Below the pieces are notes generated by a model. That model had not been told where the DNA came from. It did not search any database and saw only the letters and a list, made by a program, of their open reading frames with translations. A stretch of DNA of 37,729 bases from a virus. The DNA is taken from IMG/VR virus record IMGVR_UViG_3300017741_000018, positions 1 to 37,729 of that record; one strand, given 5' to 3'. This document shows positions 8,662 to 15,598 of the stretch, one piece after another (the stretch's first letter is position 1; each line of letters opens with the position of its first letter). The position numbers and the translations under genes were made by a program.

Positions 8662-9688
8662 TATTGGAGATATATCTGAGCTAAACGGCTCAGCACAAAT
8701 AGTTAGAGATAAGCCCTATAATGCAAACCTAAAATTTGCTATACAAAGCAATGATGAAGCTATTACTTCTAATGGAAGAATGGCAATTAAATTTCTTGAT
8801 GAATCTACAGTGAAACTTACTGAACACTCACAGCTATTAATAGATGAATATATCTATGACCCCGACCCATCTAAATCTAAAATGGCTCTTACCTTTGGAT
8901 TAGGTACAGCAAGATTTATCACAGGCAATCTTAATAGAATAGATAAACAGAATATAAAACTTAAAACTCCTACTGCAAATATAGCAATCAGAGGTACAGA
9001 TTTTACAGCTACTGTAGATGAACTAGGCAGGTCATTAATAATACTGCTACCTGATGCTCTGGGCTTGTCTAGTGGTGAGATAGAAGTAGTTACTGCTATG
9101 GGTACAGTTTTACTAAATAAACCATTTCAAGCCACTACAGTTAATGTCTTTGAATCTAAACCTAGTAAACCAGTTATCTTAGATTTAACTCTAGATATTA
9201 TTGATAATATGTTAATAGTCACACCACCAAAAAAAGAAATAAGTCTTACAGAAGAAATTGCACAAAATTCACAACAAAATATATTAGATTTTAACGATTT
9301 GGATATTGACTATCTTGATGAAGATTTTTTTGGTAAAGATGAATTAGAGTTTACAGAACTAGATATTAACTATCTTGATACTAACTATCTTGAAGATTTA
9401 TTAAATGTCTTAGATGCACTTGCAGTAAATAAACAAGAAGATGTTTTAGCTGTAGTTGGTGGTATTGACGTTCAAGGCACAAAAATTGGTCAAGATACAG
9501 AAACACAGATGACCACTCTAATAGCAGGTAATGTTATAAGTCTTAGAAGGAATGTTAATAATTCTGCAAGATTAGATCTAAATGGAGATGATACTTATAC
9601 TCTTATCATAATTCAAGATGGCGTTTCTAATGTTATTAAGATAAATGGTGGTGGTGACTCTGTAATTAGTATTACTCAAAGCGACTAA
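8570..9688 (+). CDS. Secreted FecR-domain protein with curlin-like C-terminal tail
   Basis: The 372-residue protein has a signal peptide (hydrophobic 9-20, likely cut after AQAQA near residue 29). Residues about 35-185 match the FecR domain: an early G(S/T)A segment, L.EHSQLLIDEY, LGTARFITG, KLKTPTANIAIRGTDF and a GEIEVV strand. FecR domains are periplasmic sensor or ligand modules. Residues 240-285 are acidic with a repeated LD(I/L).YLD motif. The last 70 residues read like curlin repeats (IIIQDGVSNVIKINGGGDSVISITQ). The first 92 bases overlap the previous gene in another frame, and the stop overlaps the cyclase start (TAATG). FecR plus CHASE2-cyclase pairs occur in bacteria, so this is likely the periplasmic partner of the next gene. 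Confidence 0.75.
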   Translation: MTGSKSYQWVAILLLLFVLSKTIKAQAQAVDIGDISELNGSAQIVRDKPYNANLKFAIQSNDEAITSNGRMAIKFLDESTVKLTEHSQLLIDEYIYDPDPSKSKMALTFGLGTARFITGNLNRIDKQNIKLKTPTANIAIRGTDFTATVDELGRSLIILLPDALGLSSGEIEVVTAMGTVLLNKPFQATTVNVFESKPSKPVILDLTLDIIDNMLIVTPPKKEISLTEEIAQNSQQNILDFNDLDIDYLDEDFFGKDELEFTELDINYLDTNYLEDLLNVLDALAVNKQEDVLAVVGGIDVQGTKIGQDTETQMTTLIAGNVISLRRNVNNSARLDLNGDDTYTLIIIQDGVSNVIKINGGGDSVISITQSD

Positions 9689-11466
9689 TGAAAAAACTTA
9701 TAATACTTATACTTGTACTACTATCACTCCCACTTATATTTCAAAGTACGCCTACAGATATAATAAAACTTAGAACCTTTGATACTCTTGTTAAACAATA
9801 CAACCCATCAGGTAATTTTGTAATTCTCAATATTACAGAAGAAGATGTAGAAAATGAGGGTGGTTATCCTTTACCTAGACAAAGATTAGCTGAGATACAA
9901 GTTGATCTTATTAATAAAGGTGCTATTGGTGTTGGTTGGGTTATATCTTTTCCACAGGCAGACAGACTAGGTGGTGATAAAGCCTTTGCAGAAGCATTAA
10001 GTTATGCACCATCTGTTATTGCTATGTTTGAAGATAATAAAAATAATTATCCTAAATCTACTGGAACGGTTGTCAAAGGCAATGATGTTAGTGGTATAGT
10101 AAGTATGGGAGTCAAGGAAAACCTGAACACTCTAAAAGAAAATACACTGCAGGGTCTAGCCATTGCTCCCACTGAAGTTGATCAACTCGTTCGCAGAATA
10201 CCCCTTTTAGTAAGCACTCCTAAAAACGAATGGATTCCTGCATTTGGTACACAAATATATAAAGCTTTATTTGGTGTAAAGACTTACATTATAAAAACTA
10301 ATGATAATGGTATAGAGGAAATATCAATTAGAGGAATACCACCAATAAAAACAGACAGTTTAGGGCGTAAATGGATAAGTTGGGTAGATACAGAACAAAC
10401 AGACCTTAAAGAAATGAACGTAGAAGGTAAGTTTGTATTTGTAGGTGTTACAGCTAATGGTGTTATGCCACAGATAGCCACTCCTGTGGGTTTGCTAGAA
10501 CCACATAAGATACAAACAGCTTTAGCAGAATCAATACTTATAGAAGATAGCCCATATATACCTGATTGGGCTTTAGCTTTAGAAATACTTATATTTTTCG
10601 TTTCTGTAAGCCTTATATGGCTTGTATTAAACGCTTTTGGTGTTACTTGGGGGATTATATTAGCTATATTAATAATGTTGTCCACAGCTTATACAGGATA
10701 TGGACTTATCCACAGGGGAATATTGATTGATGTCACTTGGTCTTTGATATCACAGTTTATAACAGGCTCTATAGCTTTATATTTAAGATTTAGAGAACAA
10801 TGGAAGCTTAGAGAACAGATAAAAGGTCAATTTGAACATTATCTTGACCCAAGACAGGTCAAAAAATTACAAGATAATCCTACATTGTTAAAACTTGGAG
10901 GTGAAAGGCGTTATGCAACTTTTTTATTTACAGATGTTCGTGGTTTTACAGCTTTATCAGAATCATTAGAACCTGAACAAGTAACGTACATTATGAATAG
11001 AGCATTAACTGCACAACAGGAAGCAGTGCAAAAACATGGTGGTATGGTTGATAAATATATAGGTGATGCAATGATGGCTATCTTTAATGCACCTATTGAT
11101 CTAGAAGAACATGAAACAAAGGCATTAGAATGTGCTATAGATATACAAAAAAATATGCATGAACTTAATTATGTATTGGTAGATGAAGGCATAACACCAG
11201 TTACTATAGGTATAGGAATAAATACAGGATATGCAGTTATAGGCAATATGGGTTCTAAAAATAGATTTGATTATACTGCTATAGGTGATGCTGTTAATGT
11301 TGCGGCAAGACTTGAATCAGGAACAAAACAAGCAGGTGTAGATTTGCTAATTGGTCAAACTACAAAAAATGCTATAAAATTAGAATTAACATCTTTAGAA
11401 CCAATTCAGGCTAAAGGTAAAAGCGAAAAATTACAGGTGTATACATGGGGTTCAAATTATCGTTAG
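9688..11466 (+). CDS. CHASE2-domain class III adenylate cyclase
   Basis: The 592-residue protein has an N-terminal membrane segment (about 1-20), a periplasmic CHASE2 sensor domain (about 25-285, including DxxPYPLPR-like and F.GVTANG segments), three membrane segments (about 294-316, 320-342, 348-366) and a cytoplasmic cyclase domain (about 405-590). Catalytic residues are present: metal ligands D416 (FTDVRGF) and D460 (KYIGDAMMAIF), base-reading K456 with T530 in the partner position, and transition-state N537 and R541 (VNVAARLE). It should make cAMP from ATP. The Lys/Thr pair fits class IIIb adenylate rather than guanylate cyclases. A full-length, apparently active receptor cyclase is very unusual in a phage. 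Translation is coupled to the FecR gene and the end overlaps the next gene by 22 bases. Confidence 0.93.
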   Translation: MKKLIILILVLLSLPLIFQSTPTDIIKLRTFDTLVKQYNPSGNFVILNITEEDVENEGGYPLPRQRLAEIQVDLINKGAIGVGWVISFPQADRLGGDKAFAEALSYAPSVIAMFEDNKNNYPKSTGTVVKGNDVSGIVSMGVKENLNTLKENTLQGLAIAPTEVDQLVRRIPLLVSTPKNEWIPAFGTQIYKALFGVKTYIIKTNDNGIEEISIRGIPPIKTDSLGRKWISWVDTEQTDLKEMNVEGKFVFVGVTANGVMPQIATPVGLLEPHKIQTALAESILIEDSPYIPDWALALEILIFFVSVSLIWLVLNAFGVTWGIILAILIMLSTAYTGYGLIHRGILIDVTWSLISQFITGSIALYLRFREQWKLREQIKGQFEHYLDPRQVKKLQDNPTLLKLGGERRYATFLFTDVRGFTALSESLEPEQVTYIMNRALTAQQEAVQKHGGMVDKYIGDAMMAIFNAPIDLEEHETKALECAIDIQKNMHELNYVLVDEGITPVTIGIGINTGYAVIGNMGSKNRFDYTAIGDAVNVAARLESGTKQAGVDLLIGQTTKNAIKLELTSLEPIQAKGKSEKLQVYTWGSNYR

Positions 11467-11849
11467 CATTAGGTGGCTTACTGCTAATATCCCTTACAAG
11501 TAGCACTTGGTATATAAACAAGTTACAAGATCAAATAGCAGTTTTAAAAGGCAATCAAATAGCTTTAGAAAATTCTATAGAACAACAAAACGAATCTATT
11601 AAAAAAAATCTAGCAAAACAAAAACAAACACAAGAGCAAGTTAATGTTCTAACTGCAAAAAACCAAGAAGCACAAAGAGAAGTTAATAAACTTAAAAACA
11701 CTTTTGCAAAACATGATCTTGATAATCTTGCTTTAGCTAAACCAAAGCTAATAGAAAATATAGTTAATAAGGGAACAAAGAAAGTCAAAGAAGACCTTAT
11801 AGCTTTAACCAACCCTAATCAGTTTGATGAAAAATCTAATAATAGTTAG
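11445..11849 (+). CDS. Inner-membrane spanin-like protein (Rz-like)
   Basis: The 134-residue protein has an N-terminal membrane anchor (about 5-22) followed by a long, charged, Gln- and Lys-rich coiled coil (about 25-95). It sits directly before a small lipoprotein gene and close to the lysozyme. This is the layout of an inner-membrane spanin, which with an outer-membrane lipoprotein fuses the two membranes in the last step of lysis of Gram-negative hosts. The assignment rests on architecture and position because spanins are poorly conserved. The start overlaps the cyclase end by 22 bases and the stop lies inside the next gene. Confidence 0.65.
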   Translation: MGFKLSLALGGLLLISLTSSTWYINKLQDQIAVLKGNQIALENSIEQQNESIKKNLAKQKQTQEQVNVLTAKNQEAQREVNKLKNTFAKHDLDNLALAKPKLIENIVNKGTKKVKEDLIALTNPNQFDEKSNNS

Positions 11850-12213
11850 TTTTACCTTATTCTACTTCACAGCGTGTTCTATGTTGCCAACGCAACCTAA
11901 GCCTGTAGAAGTTATAACAGTTGCAGAGCCTATGCCAATGTACCATCCACCACTCCCCATAGAACTTAATATAGTGGATATTGACTGGGAAATTTTAACC
12001 CCTCGTATAATGAAAGAGTACCTTTCAGACTTGGAACAAGGTTCTGCACCCCCTACAGCATATTATGCTTTGACCTCTAAAGATTACGAAAATCTATCCA
12101 TGAATATGGCAGAGATAAAACGCTATATCAAAGATACTTTACATATTCTTGAATTCTATAGAGATTATGATAAGCAAGATCAACCTGAAGAAAAGGTGTC
12201 AGACACAAAATAA
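11827..12213 (+). CDS. Lipoprotein, outer-membrane spanin-like
   Basis: Read from the ATG at 11827 (a TTG one codon upstream is less likely), this 128-residue protein has a lipoprotein signal with Cys17 in FTAC, then a Pro-rich stretch (TQPKPVEVI, PMPMYHPPLP). The C-terminal part (ALTSKDYENLSMNMAEIKRY followed by ILEFYRDY) is predicted helical. It overlaps the coiled-coil gene by 23 bases, as spanin pairs often do. A proline-rich lipoprotein next to an Rz-like gene fits an o-spanin, though it is longer than lambda Rz1. It could instead be a lipoprotein of the envelope cassette. Confidence 0.6.
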   Translation: MKNLIIVSFTLFYFTACSMLPTQPKPVEVITVAEPMPMYHPPLPIELNIVDIDWEILTPRIMKEYLSDLEQGSAPPTAYYALTSKDYENLSMNMAEIKRYIKDTLHILEFYRDYDKQDQPEEKVSDTK

Positions 12214-12254
12214 TCTGATACCATTTAGATTCATTCATTATAGGAGAGATTAAT

Positions 12255-12419
12255 ATGTTAGGAATGATAGGAGAGTGGTTGGGTATTGTCACTGGTGTGG
12301 TTTGTGGTGCAAGTATAATTTGCTCACTTACTGCAACACCAAAAGATGATAAATTGATTGCCAAGTTATATAAGATACTTGAAATCGCGGCACTTAATAT
12401 AGGTAAGGCTAAAAAGTAA
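12255..12419 (+). CDS. Small membrane protein, 54 aa, holin-like candidate
   Basis: The ATG at 12255 follows an AGGAG ribosome site (12242-12246), and the frame runs to TAA at 12417. The product starts MLGMIGEWLGIVTGVVCGAS, a hydrophobic segment of about 20 residues, followed by TATPKDDKLIAKLYKILE and a Lys-rich end. One membrane span, small size and a place between the spanin-like pair and the lysozyme suggest a holin or pinholin, but this is contextual. The 40 bases before it hold no other gene. Confidence 0.6.
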   Translation: MLGMIGEWLGIVTGVVCGASIICSLTATPKDDKLIAKLYKILEIAALNIGKAKK

Positions 12420-12425
12420 TTAGCT

Positions 12426-12821
12426 ATGTCTAAATCAGTCACACCATTTGTATACAACGCTATACTTGAAAGGGTAATAGATGGAGACACCATAGATGTG
12501 ACTTTAGATTTAGGCTTTGACGTAAAGCTTCACAAACAAAGATGTAGACTTAATGGAATAGATACCCCTGAGTCACGAACTAGAAATTTAGAAGAAAAAG
12601 CACTTGGTCTTAAAGCAAAAGAAAGGTTAAAAGAATTATGTGCTGAAAAATTAGTAATACAATCACATGGAAAGGGAAAATATGGACGGATTCTTGCAAC
12701 ACCTTTTACAAAAGATGGGAAAGATATTTGCCAAGCCCTCGTTAAAGAAGGACACGCAGTTGAATACTGGGGTGGAACAAAAAAAGCAAAAGTTAAAAAA
12801 GACGGAACTTGGGGAGAATAA
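12426..12821 (+). CDS. Staphylococcal-nuclease-like (SNc) nuclease
   Basis: The 131-residue protein is a compact SNase domain. Visible active-site positions are D19 and D21 (VIDGDT), R41, D46 and E49 (RLNGIDTPE) and R88 (YGRIL), matching D19, D21, R35, D40, E43 and R87 of the S. aureus enzyme. ALVKEGHAVEYW is the usual end of the domain. No signal peptide is seen, so it should act in the cytoplasm, possibly in host DNA breakdown for nucleotide supply. It lies between the small membrane protein and the lysozyme, whose ATG starts one base after its stop. Confidence 0.88.
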   Translation: MSKSVTPFVYNAILERVIDGDTIDVTLDLGFDVKLHKQRCRLNGIDTPESRTRNLEEKALGLKAKERLKELCAEKLVIQSHGKGKYGRILATPFTKDGKDICQALVKEGHAVEYWGGTKKAKVKKDGTWGE

Positions 12822-12822
12822 T

Positions 12823-13266
12823 ATGAAAATATCACAAGAAGGAATAGCACTTATCAAAGTATTTGAAGGGTGCAAATTAGAATCTTATAAATGTGCCGCA
12901 AATGTTTGGACAATAGGCTACGGTCATACTAAGTCTGTAGAAGAAGGGCAAGAGATAACACAGGAAGAAGCAGATAGTATATTAATAGCTGATCTAGAGA
13001 TATATGAAGAAGCTGTTCTCAAAGCTGTAGAAGTACCACTACATCAACATCAATTTGATGCTTTAGTTTCATGGACTTTTAATCTTGGTGGTGCAAACCT
13101 AAACGCTTCAACGATGCTTAAAGTAATTAACAAAGGCGAATATGAAGATGTTCCTGCACAGATAAAGAGATGGAATAAAGCAGGTGGTAAGGTATTACAA
13201 GGTCTTATAAGACGTAGAGAAGCAGAAGCACTATTATTTGAAGGTAAAGACTGGGAAAATGTCTGA
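12823..13266 (+). CDS. GH24 lysozyme (endolysin)
   Basis: The start is ATG 12823, with GGGGAG (12811-12816) upstream; a longer frame reaching back to 12667 would cover the nuclease gene and is rejected. The 147-residue protein is a T4/P21-type muramidase: E15 in FEG is the catalytic acid and T30 lies in WTIGYGHT. At the T4 Asp20 position there is Cys24, so this is an E-C-T rather than E-D-T triad, with spacing conserved (9 and 15 residues after E15). SWTFNLGG and the C-terminal GLIRRREAEALLF are typical. No signal peptide is seen, so it needs a holin to reach the cell wall. Confidence 0.93.
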   Translation: MKISQEGIALIKVFEGCKLESYKCAANVWTIGYGHTKSVEEGQEITQEEADSILIADLEIYEEAVLKAVEVPLHQHQFDALVSWTFNLGGANLNASTMLKVINKGEYEDVPAQIKRWNKAGGKVLQGLIRRREAEALLFEGKDWENV

Positions 13267-13426
13267 TCAATGGCATGGTGGCAAAGGCTCTCGTAGAAAA
13301 AAAGGCGATGACAAAGCTTATTTAGATAACTGGGAAAGGTTGTTTGGAAAAAAGAAAATAGATATTAATGATTTAAAAAATATAGTAAAAACTAAAAAAA
13401 AGGTAGATAAAAGTGGCACTAAGTAA
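13259..13426 (+). CDS. Small basic protein, 55 aa
   Basis: The ATG at 13259 overlaps the lysozyme end by 8 bases, so the two are translationally coupled. The product begins MSDQWHGGKGSRRKKGDD, then YLDNWERLFGKKK, and ends Lys-rich. I recall similar HGGKGS small proteins from other marine phages but know no function. A frame opening at 13238 is possible but less likely. Confidence 0.65.
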   Translation: MSDQWHGGKGSRRKKGDDKAYLDNWERLFGKKKIDINDLKNIVKTKKKVDKSGTK

Positions 13427-13637
13427 AACACAGACTAAAAGACTCGGTGGAATATTAGCAATAATGTTTGGTGATGATATACCTAGTGAAAACCTAACTG
13501 CTTTGATTGGAGATGGTTTTATAAAAGTAGAGGGTCAAAAATATACTCTAACTGATAAAGGATTAGATGAAAAAAACCGTCTTTGTACCTTATGTGGTTT
13601 AAATATTAAATATAGTTCAGAAAATAAATCTAATTAA
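13413..13637 (+). CDS. Small protein with CxxC motif, GTG start
   Basis: This 74-residue product starts at GTG 13413, preceded by AGGTAG (13400-13405), and overlaps the previous gene by 14 bases. The N-terminal part (KTQTKRLGGILAIMFGDDIP and ALIGDGFIKVEGQKYTLTDKG) looks like a small winged-helix fold. The end carries LCTLCGL, a single CxxC pair. It is the last gene of the rightward operon; its stop overlaps the stop of the converging minus-strand gene by 4 bases. Function unknown. Confidence 0.6.
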   Translation: MALSKTQTKRLGGILAIMFGDDIPSENLTALIGDGFIKVEGQKYTLTDKGLDEKNRLCTLCGLNIKYSSENKSN

Positions 13638-13849
13638 TGCAAATCATCATCCTTTAAAGAATTTCTTTGTTTTTCATAATTCATAACGATATCAGTAAAT
13701 ATTTCTAGACTTTTATCTTCAGTTAAATCTCCTAACAAAAAATTAACCCTATTTTTATCACGATGACTCAATTCTTTATTCTTATCAAAAAACCTTATAG
13801 TTCTTTTTAAAAATTCTATATCTGCTCCACTTAAAAATTTCAGCATCAT
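13634..13849 (-). CDS. Hypothetical protein, 71 aa
   Basis: Last gene of the leftward early operon. The product is helical and charged with no recognisable domain (FLKRTIRFFDKNKELSHRDK). The start follows AGGAGAAAATG at 13849, a good ribosome site. It converges on the + strand operon with a 4-base overlap of the stops; I see no strong hairpin terminator there. Confidence 0.6.
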   Translation of the reverse strand: MMLKFLSGADIEFLKRTIRFFDKNKELSHRDKNRVNFLLGDLTEDKSLEIFTDIVMNYEKQRNSLKDDDLH

Positions 13850-13855
13850 TTTCTC

Positions 13856-14038
13856 CTAATTAATAAAGACTTTAGACTCTAATTGTTTATATCCCCACAT
13901 CTTTTTAAATGTAAGTTGTGCATCATCAAAATCCATTTTTTCTTCTTTAAACATTTCTCTTTCAACACCTACAGCATGATACCATCTATTAAAATTAACA
14001 CTGTAAGGTGCTTGATCATCATATAAAAATTCATTCAT
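13856..14038 (-). CDS. Hypothetical protein, 60 aa
   Basis: The start is placed at ATG 14038 because GGGAGAGA lies just upstream; a frame extending to 14062 would run through that site. The product MNEFLYDDQAPYSVNFNRWYHAVG is acidic and aromatic-rich. No family recognised. Its first bases overlap the upstream gene by 8 bases. Confidence 0.6.
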   Translation of the reverse strand: MNEFLYDDQAPYSVNFNRWYHAVGVEREMFKEEKMDFDDAQLTFKKMWGYKQLESKVFIN

Positions 14039-14234
14039 CTTTCTCTCCCTTGTTATTAACAACTTGATTCAATTTATTTAAAAGCTTTTTATACTCTTCA
14101 TAATTTATCACTGATTTTTCATGCAAATCAAGAATTTTCTTATGTATGTCAAATAACTTTAATTTGTTATTTTCTTCAATTGTTTTAGGTTTCTTATTTT
14201 TATAGTCTTCTAGACTTACTACTTTGCTCATCAT
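14031..14234 (-). CDS. Hypothetical helical protein, 67 aa
   Basis: The product is Lys- and Asn-rich, with a predicted coiled helix (IHKKILDLHEKSVINYEEYKK) and no recognised family. Two adjacent ATGs (14234 and 14231) could serve. It overlaps the next upstream gene by 35 bases in another frame and the downstream gene by 8 bases. Confidence 0.55.
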   Translation of the reverse strand: MMSKVVSLEDYKNKKPKTIEENNKLKLFDIHKKILDLHEKSVINYEEYKKLLNKLNQVVNNKGEKDE

Positions 14235-14373
14235 CCACCATATTGTTATGCATGTTTAACCAGTCAACATCGTCTTCAACCTTTATACCTGCTAAGTAAA
14301 AAAGCACAGAGCATGTTTCTTTCCACTTTCTATCTAGAAAGCGATCTAAATTTATAAAAAATCTCTTCAACAT
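14200..14373 (-). CDS. Hypothetical protein, 57 aa
   Basis: The ATG at 14373 is preceded by AAGGAGC, and the frame runs to TAA at 14200. The product starts MLKRFFINLDRFLDRKWKET and contains DWLNMHNNMVDDE. It lies immediately next to the stop of the upstream gene at 14374, which supports it as a real gene in the operon. Function unknown. Confidence 0.55.
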   Translation of the reverse strand: MLKRFFINLDRFLDRKWKETCSVLFYLAGIKVEDDVDWLNMHNNMVDDEQSSKSRRL

Positions 14374-14592
14374 TCAAATTGCTCCTTGCCTATAATTATT
14401 GGCTTCTTCTTCTTGTAAATAGTTAATATATGCGTCTAGAACGCCTTCAGGGGTTTGTCCTTGCATTATATTATATAATCTATGCTTTATGATTAGATCA
14501 ATTAACTTGCTTTTAGATGTCTTATATTCCCATAAATCTAATTCACCTAGTGTTTCGTTTAATTCTTGAATTTGCTCTTTTGTGCTAAACAT
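14374..14592 (-). CDS. Hypothetical protein, 72 aa
   Basis: The product is helical (STKEQIQELNETLGELDLWE) with an acidic LQEEEANNY end. Its last codons contain the ribosome site of the next gene. No recognised domain. Confidence 0.6.
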   Translation of the reverse strand: MFSTKEQIQELNETLGELDLWEYKTSKSKLIDLIIKHRLYNIMQGQTPEGVLDAYINYLQEEEANNYRQGAI

Positions 14593-14595
14593 TAA

Positions 14596-14802
14596 TTACT
14601 CCTGTATTTGTTTTTGTGCAACCCTGTATGAGTCACTAGATATTATTTTAGTTTGAAAGCCCTGTTGCTTGAACTTCATACTCTGATCATCAATCATTCC
14701 ATATTCATTAGAACGCATCCTTTGAAACCAATCCTTATCAGTTGGTTTTTTGATATATAGATGAAATGTTTTAGCGTTTTGATTGCCTACTATCTTAGTC
14801 AT
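14596..14802 (-). CDS. Hypothetical protein, 68 aa
   Basis: The product (MTKIVGNQNAKTFHLYIKK) shows alternating strands and one helix, and contains DKDWFQRMRSNEYGM. No recognised family. The start overlaps the stop of the upstream gene by 1 base (TAATG). Confidence 0.6.
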   Translation of the reverse strand: MTKIVGNQNAKTFHLYIKKPTDKDWFQRMRSNEYGMIDDQSMKFKQQGFQTKIISSDSYRVAQKQIQE

Positions 14803-15161
14803 TATTTTTCTCCTTCTTGATTTTCAACTTCAATGAATGCTTCTAACAAACATATTAGATTTTCAGCTTCTTCAGTGTTTAAATACCATGCTAATGGTTC
14901 GTGATTAGTTCTAGTTCTATTATTAGATGTTTTTTTAGTTTCTTCTTGACCTGCAAGTATTCTAAATTCTTTTTTTCCTTTGTAGTTATCATCTAAATAT
15001 GAAACTATTGCATAGTCATGATATTGTGTATTAGAAGGTGCTTCATTCAAGTCACCTTGTGTATTATCTTTAAAAAAGTGTTGATAACCTTTTCCATTAT
15101 TGTTTTCAATAAAGGCTTTTTTTATATTAGATATTTTTTGTTTTCTAGTTAATTTCTTCAT
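14802..15161 (-). CDS. Hypothetical protein, 119 aa, first gene behind its own promoter
   Basis: The ATG at 15161 follows an AAGGA site. The product is Lys- and Asn-rich at the start (KKLTRKQKISNIKKAF) and ends with an acidic helix (NTEEAENLICLLEAFIEVEN). I do not recognise it. It is the first gene of the sub-operon 13634-15161, which has its own promoter and operator-like site at 15205-15234. Confidence 0.65.
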   Translation of the reverse strand: MKKLTRKQKISNIKKAFIENNNGKGYQHFFKDNTQGDLNEAPSNTQYHDYAIVSYLDDNYKGKKEFRILAGQEETKKTSNNRTRTNHEPLAWYLNTEEAENLICLLEAFIEVENQEGEK

Positions 15162-15204
15162 TTTATTTTTCCTTACTCTGTGAGTATCAATTTATTATGT
15201 AATA

Positions 15205-15234
15205 AGTATAACTCCAAAACGGAATACATAGCAA
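15205..15234 (-). promoter_or_regulatory. Sigma70-like promoter for the leftward small-gene sub-operon
   Basis: On the minus strand: -35 TTGCTA (15229-15234), 18-base spacer, -10 TATACT (15205-15210). It lies in a 92-base gap between genes and reads toward 15161. The spacer holds the inverted repeat described next. Confidence 0.55.
15214..15222. promoter_or_regulatory. Operator-like inverted repeat, site 1 (CCAAAACGG)
   Basis: CCAAAACGG lies between the -35 and -10 boxes, and the flank GGAATACAT is shared exactly with site 5 at 27886. A repressor bound here would block RNA polymerase. It belongs to a set with 19785, 20813, 22423 and 27886. Confidence 0.5.
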
Positions 15235-15253
15235 GTATTTTATTTATATATTT

Positions 15254-15598
15254 TCAAAAAGGCAGATCGTCTTCCTGTTCTTCGTCTATCCAGTTCTGAT
15301 TTCCTTCATATAATTGCTTTGCATATTCCTGACCTGCTGTTTTCCTAAATCCATATTTTTCAAAAAATTTAAATTCATTTCCGTACTTAGTATGTAGCTG
15401 TGCATGATGAAAAACACACAAAGGTATTACTTGATCATCACCTGCTTTTAAAGACCAACCACGCTTTCCATCACTAGGCTTTAATAAATGATGGGCTTGT
15501 ATAGAACCATTGCAGGACAAGAAGCCTGACCTACTTATAAAGCAAGGCAGGGTTCTTACCCACATAAGATGTTTCTGATTTACAAGTCTTTTAGACAT
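15254..15598 (-). CDS. HNH/YbcO-like nuclease candidate with SSB-like C-terminal tip
   Basis: The 114-residue protein has CNGSIQAHHLL, GWSLKAGDDQVIPLCVFHHAQLH and GNEFKFFEKYG. This is the pattern of small phage HNH-type nucleases of the YbcO/Ref/DUF968 kind, with His pairs and a Cys suggesting metal binding. It ends in EEQEDDLPF, very like the SSB C-terminal tip DDDIPF that recruits repair proteins. Its ATG overlaps the stop of the CmoA-like gene (TAATG), so it belongs to the same translation unit. A recombination or DNA-processing role is likely; a restriction role is possible but unsupported. Confidence 0.6.
   Translation of the reverse strand: MSKRLVNQKHLMWVRTLPCFISRSGFLSCNGSIQAHHLLKPSDGKRGWSLKAGDDQVIPLCVFHHAQLHTKYGNEFKFFEKYGFRKTAGQEYAKQLYEGNQNWIDEEQEDDLPF

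Noticed and set aside
12667-12822. A longer lysozyme with about 50 extra N-terminal residues
   Set aside because: This part overlaps the nuclease gene out of frame, while ATG 12823 has a good ribosome site and starts just before the catalytic region.
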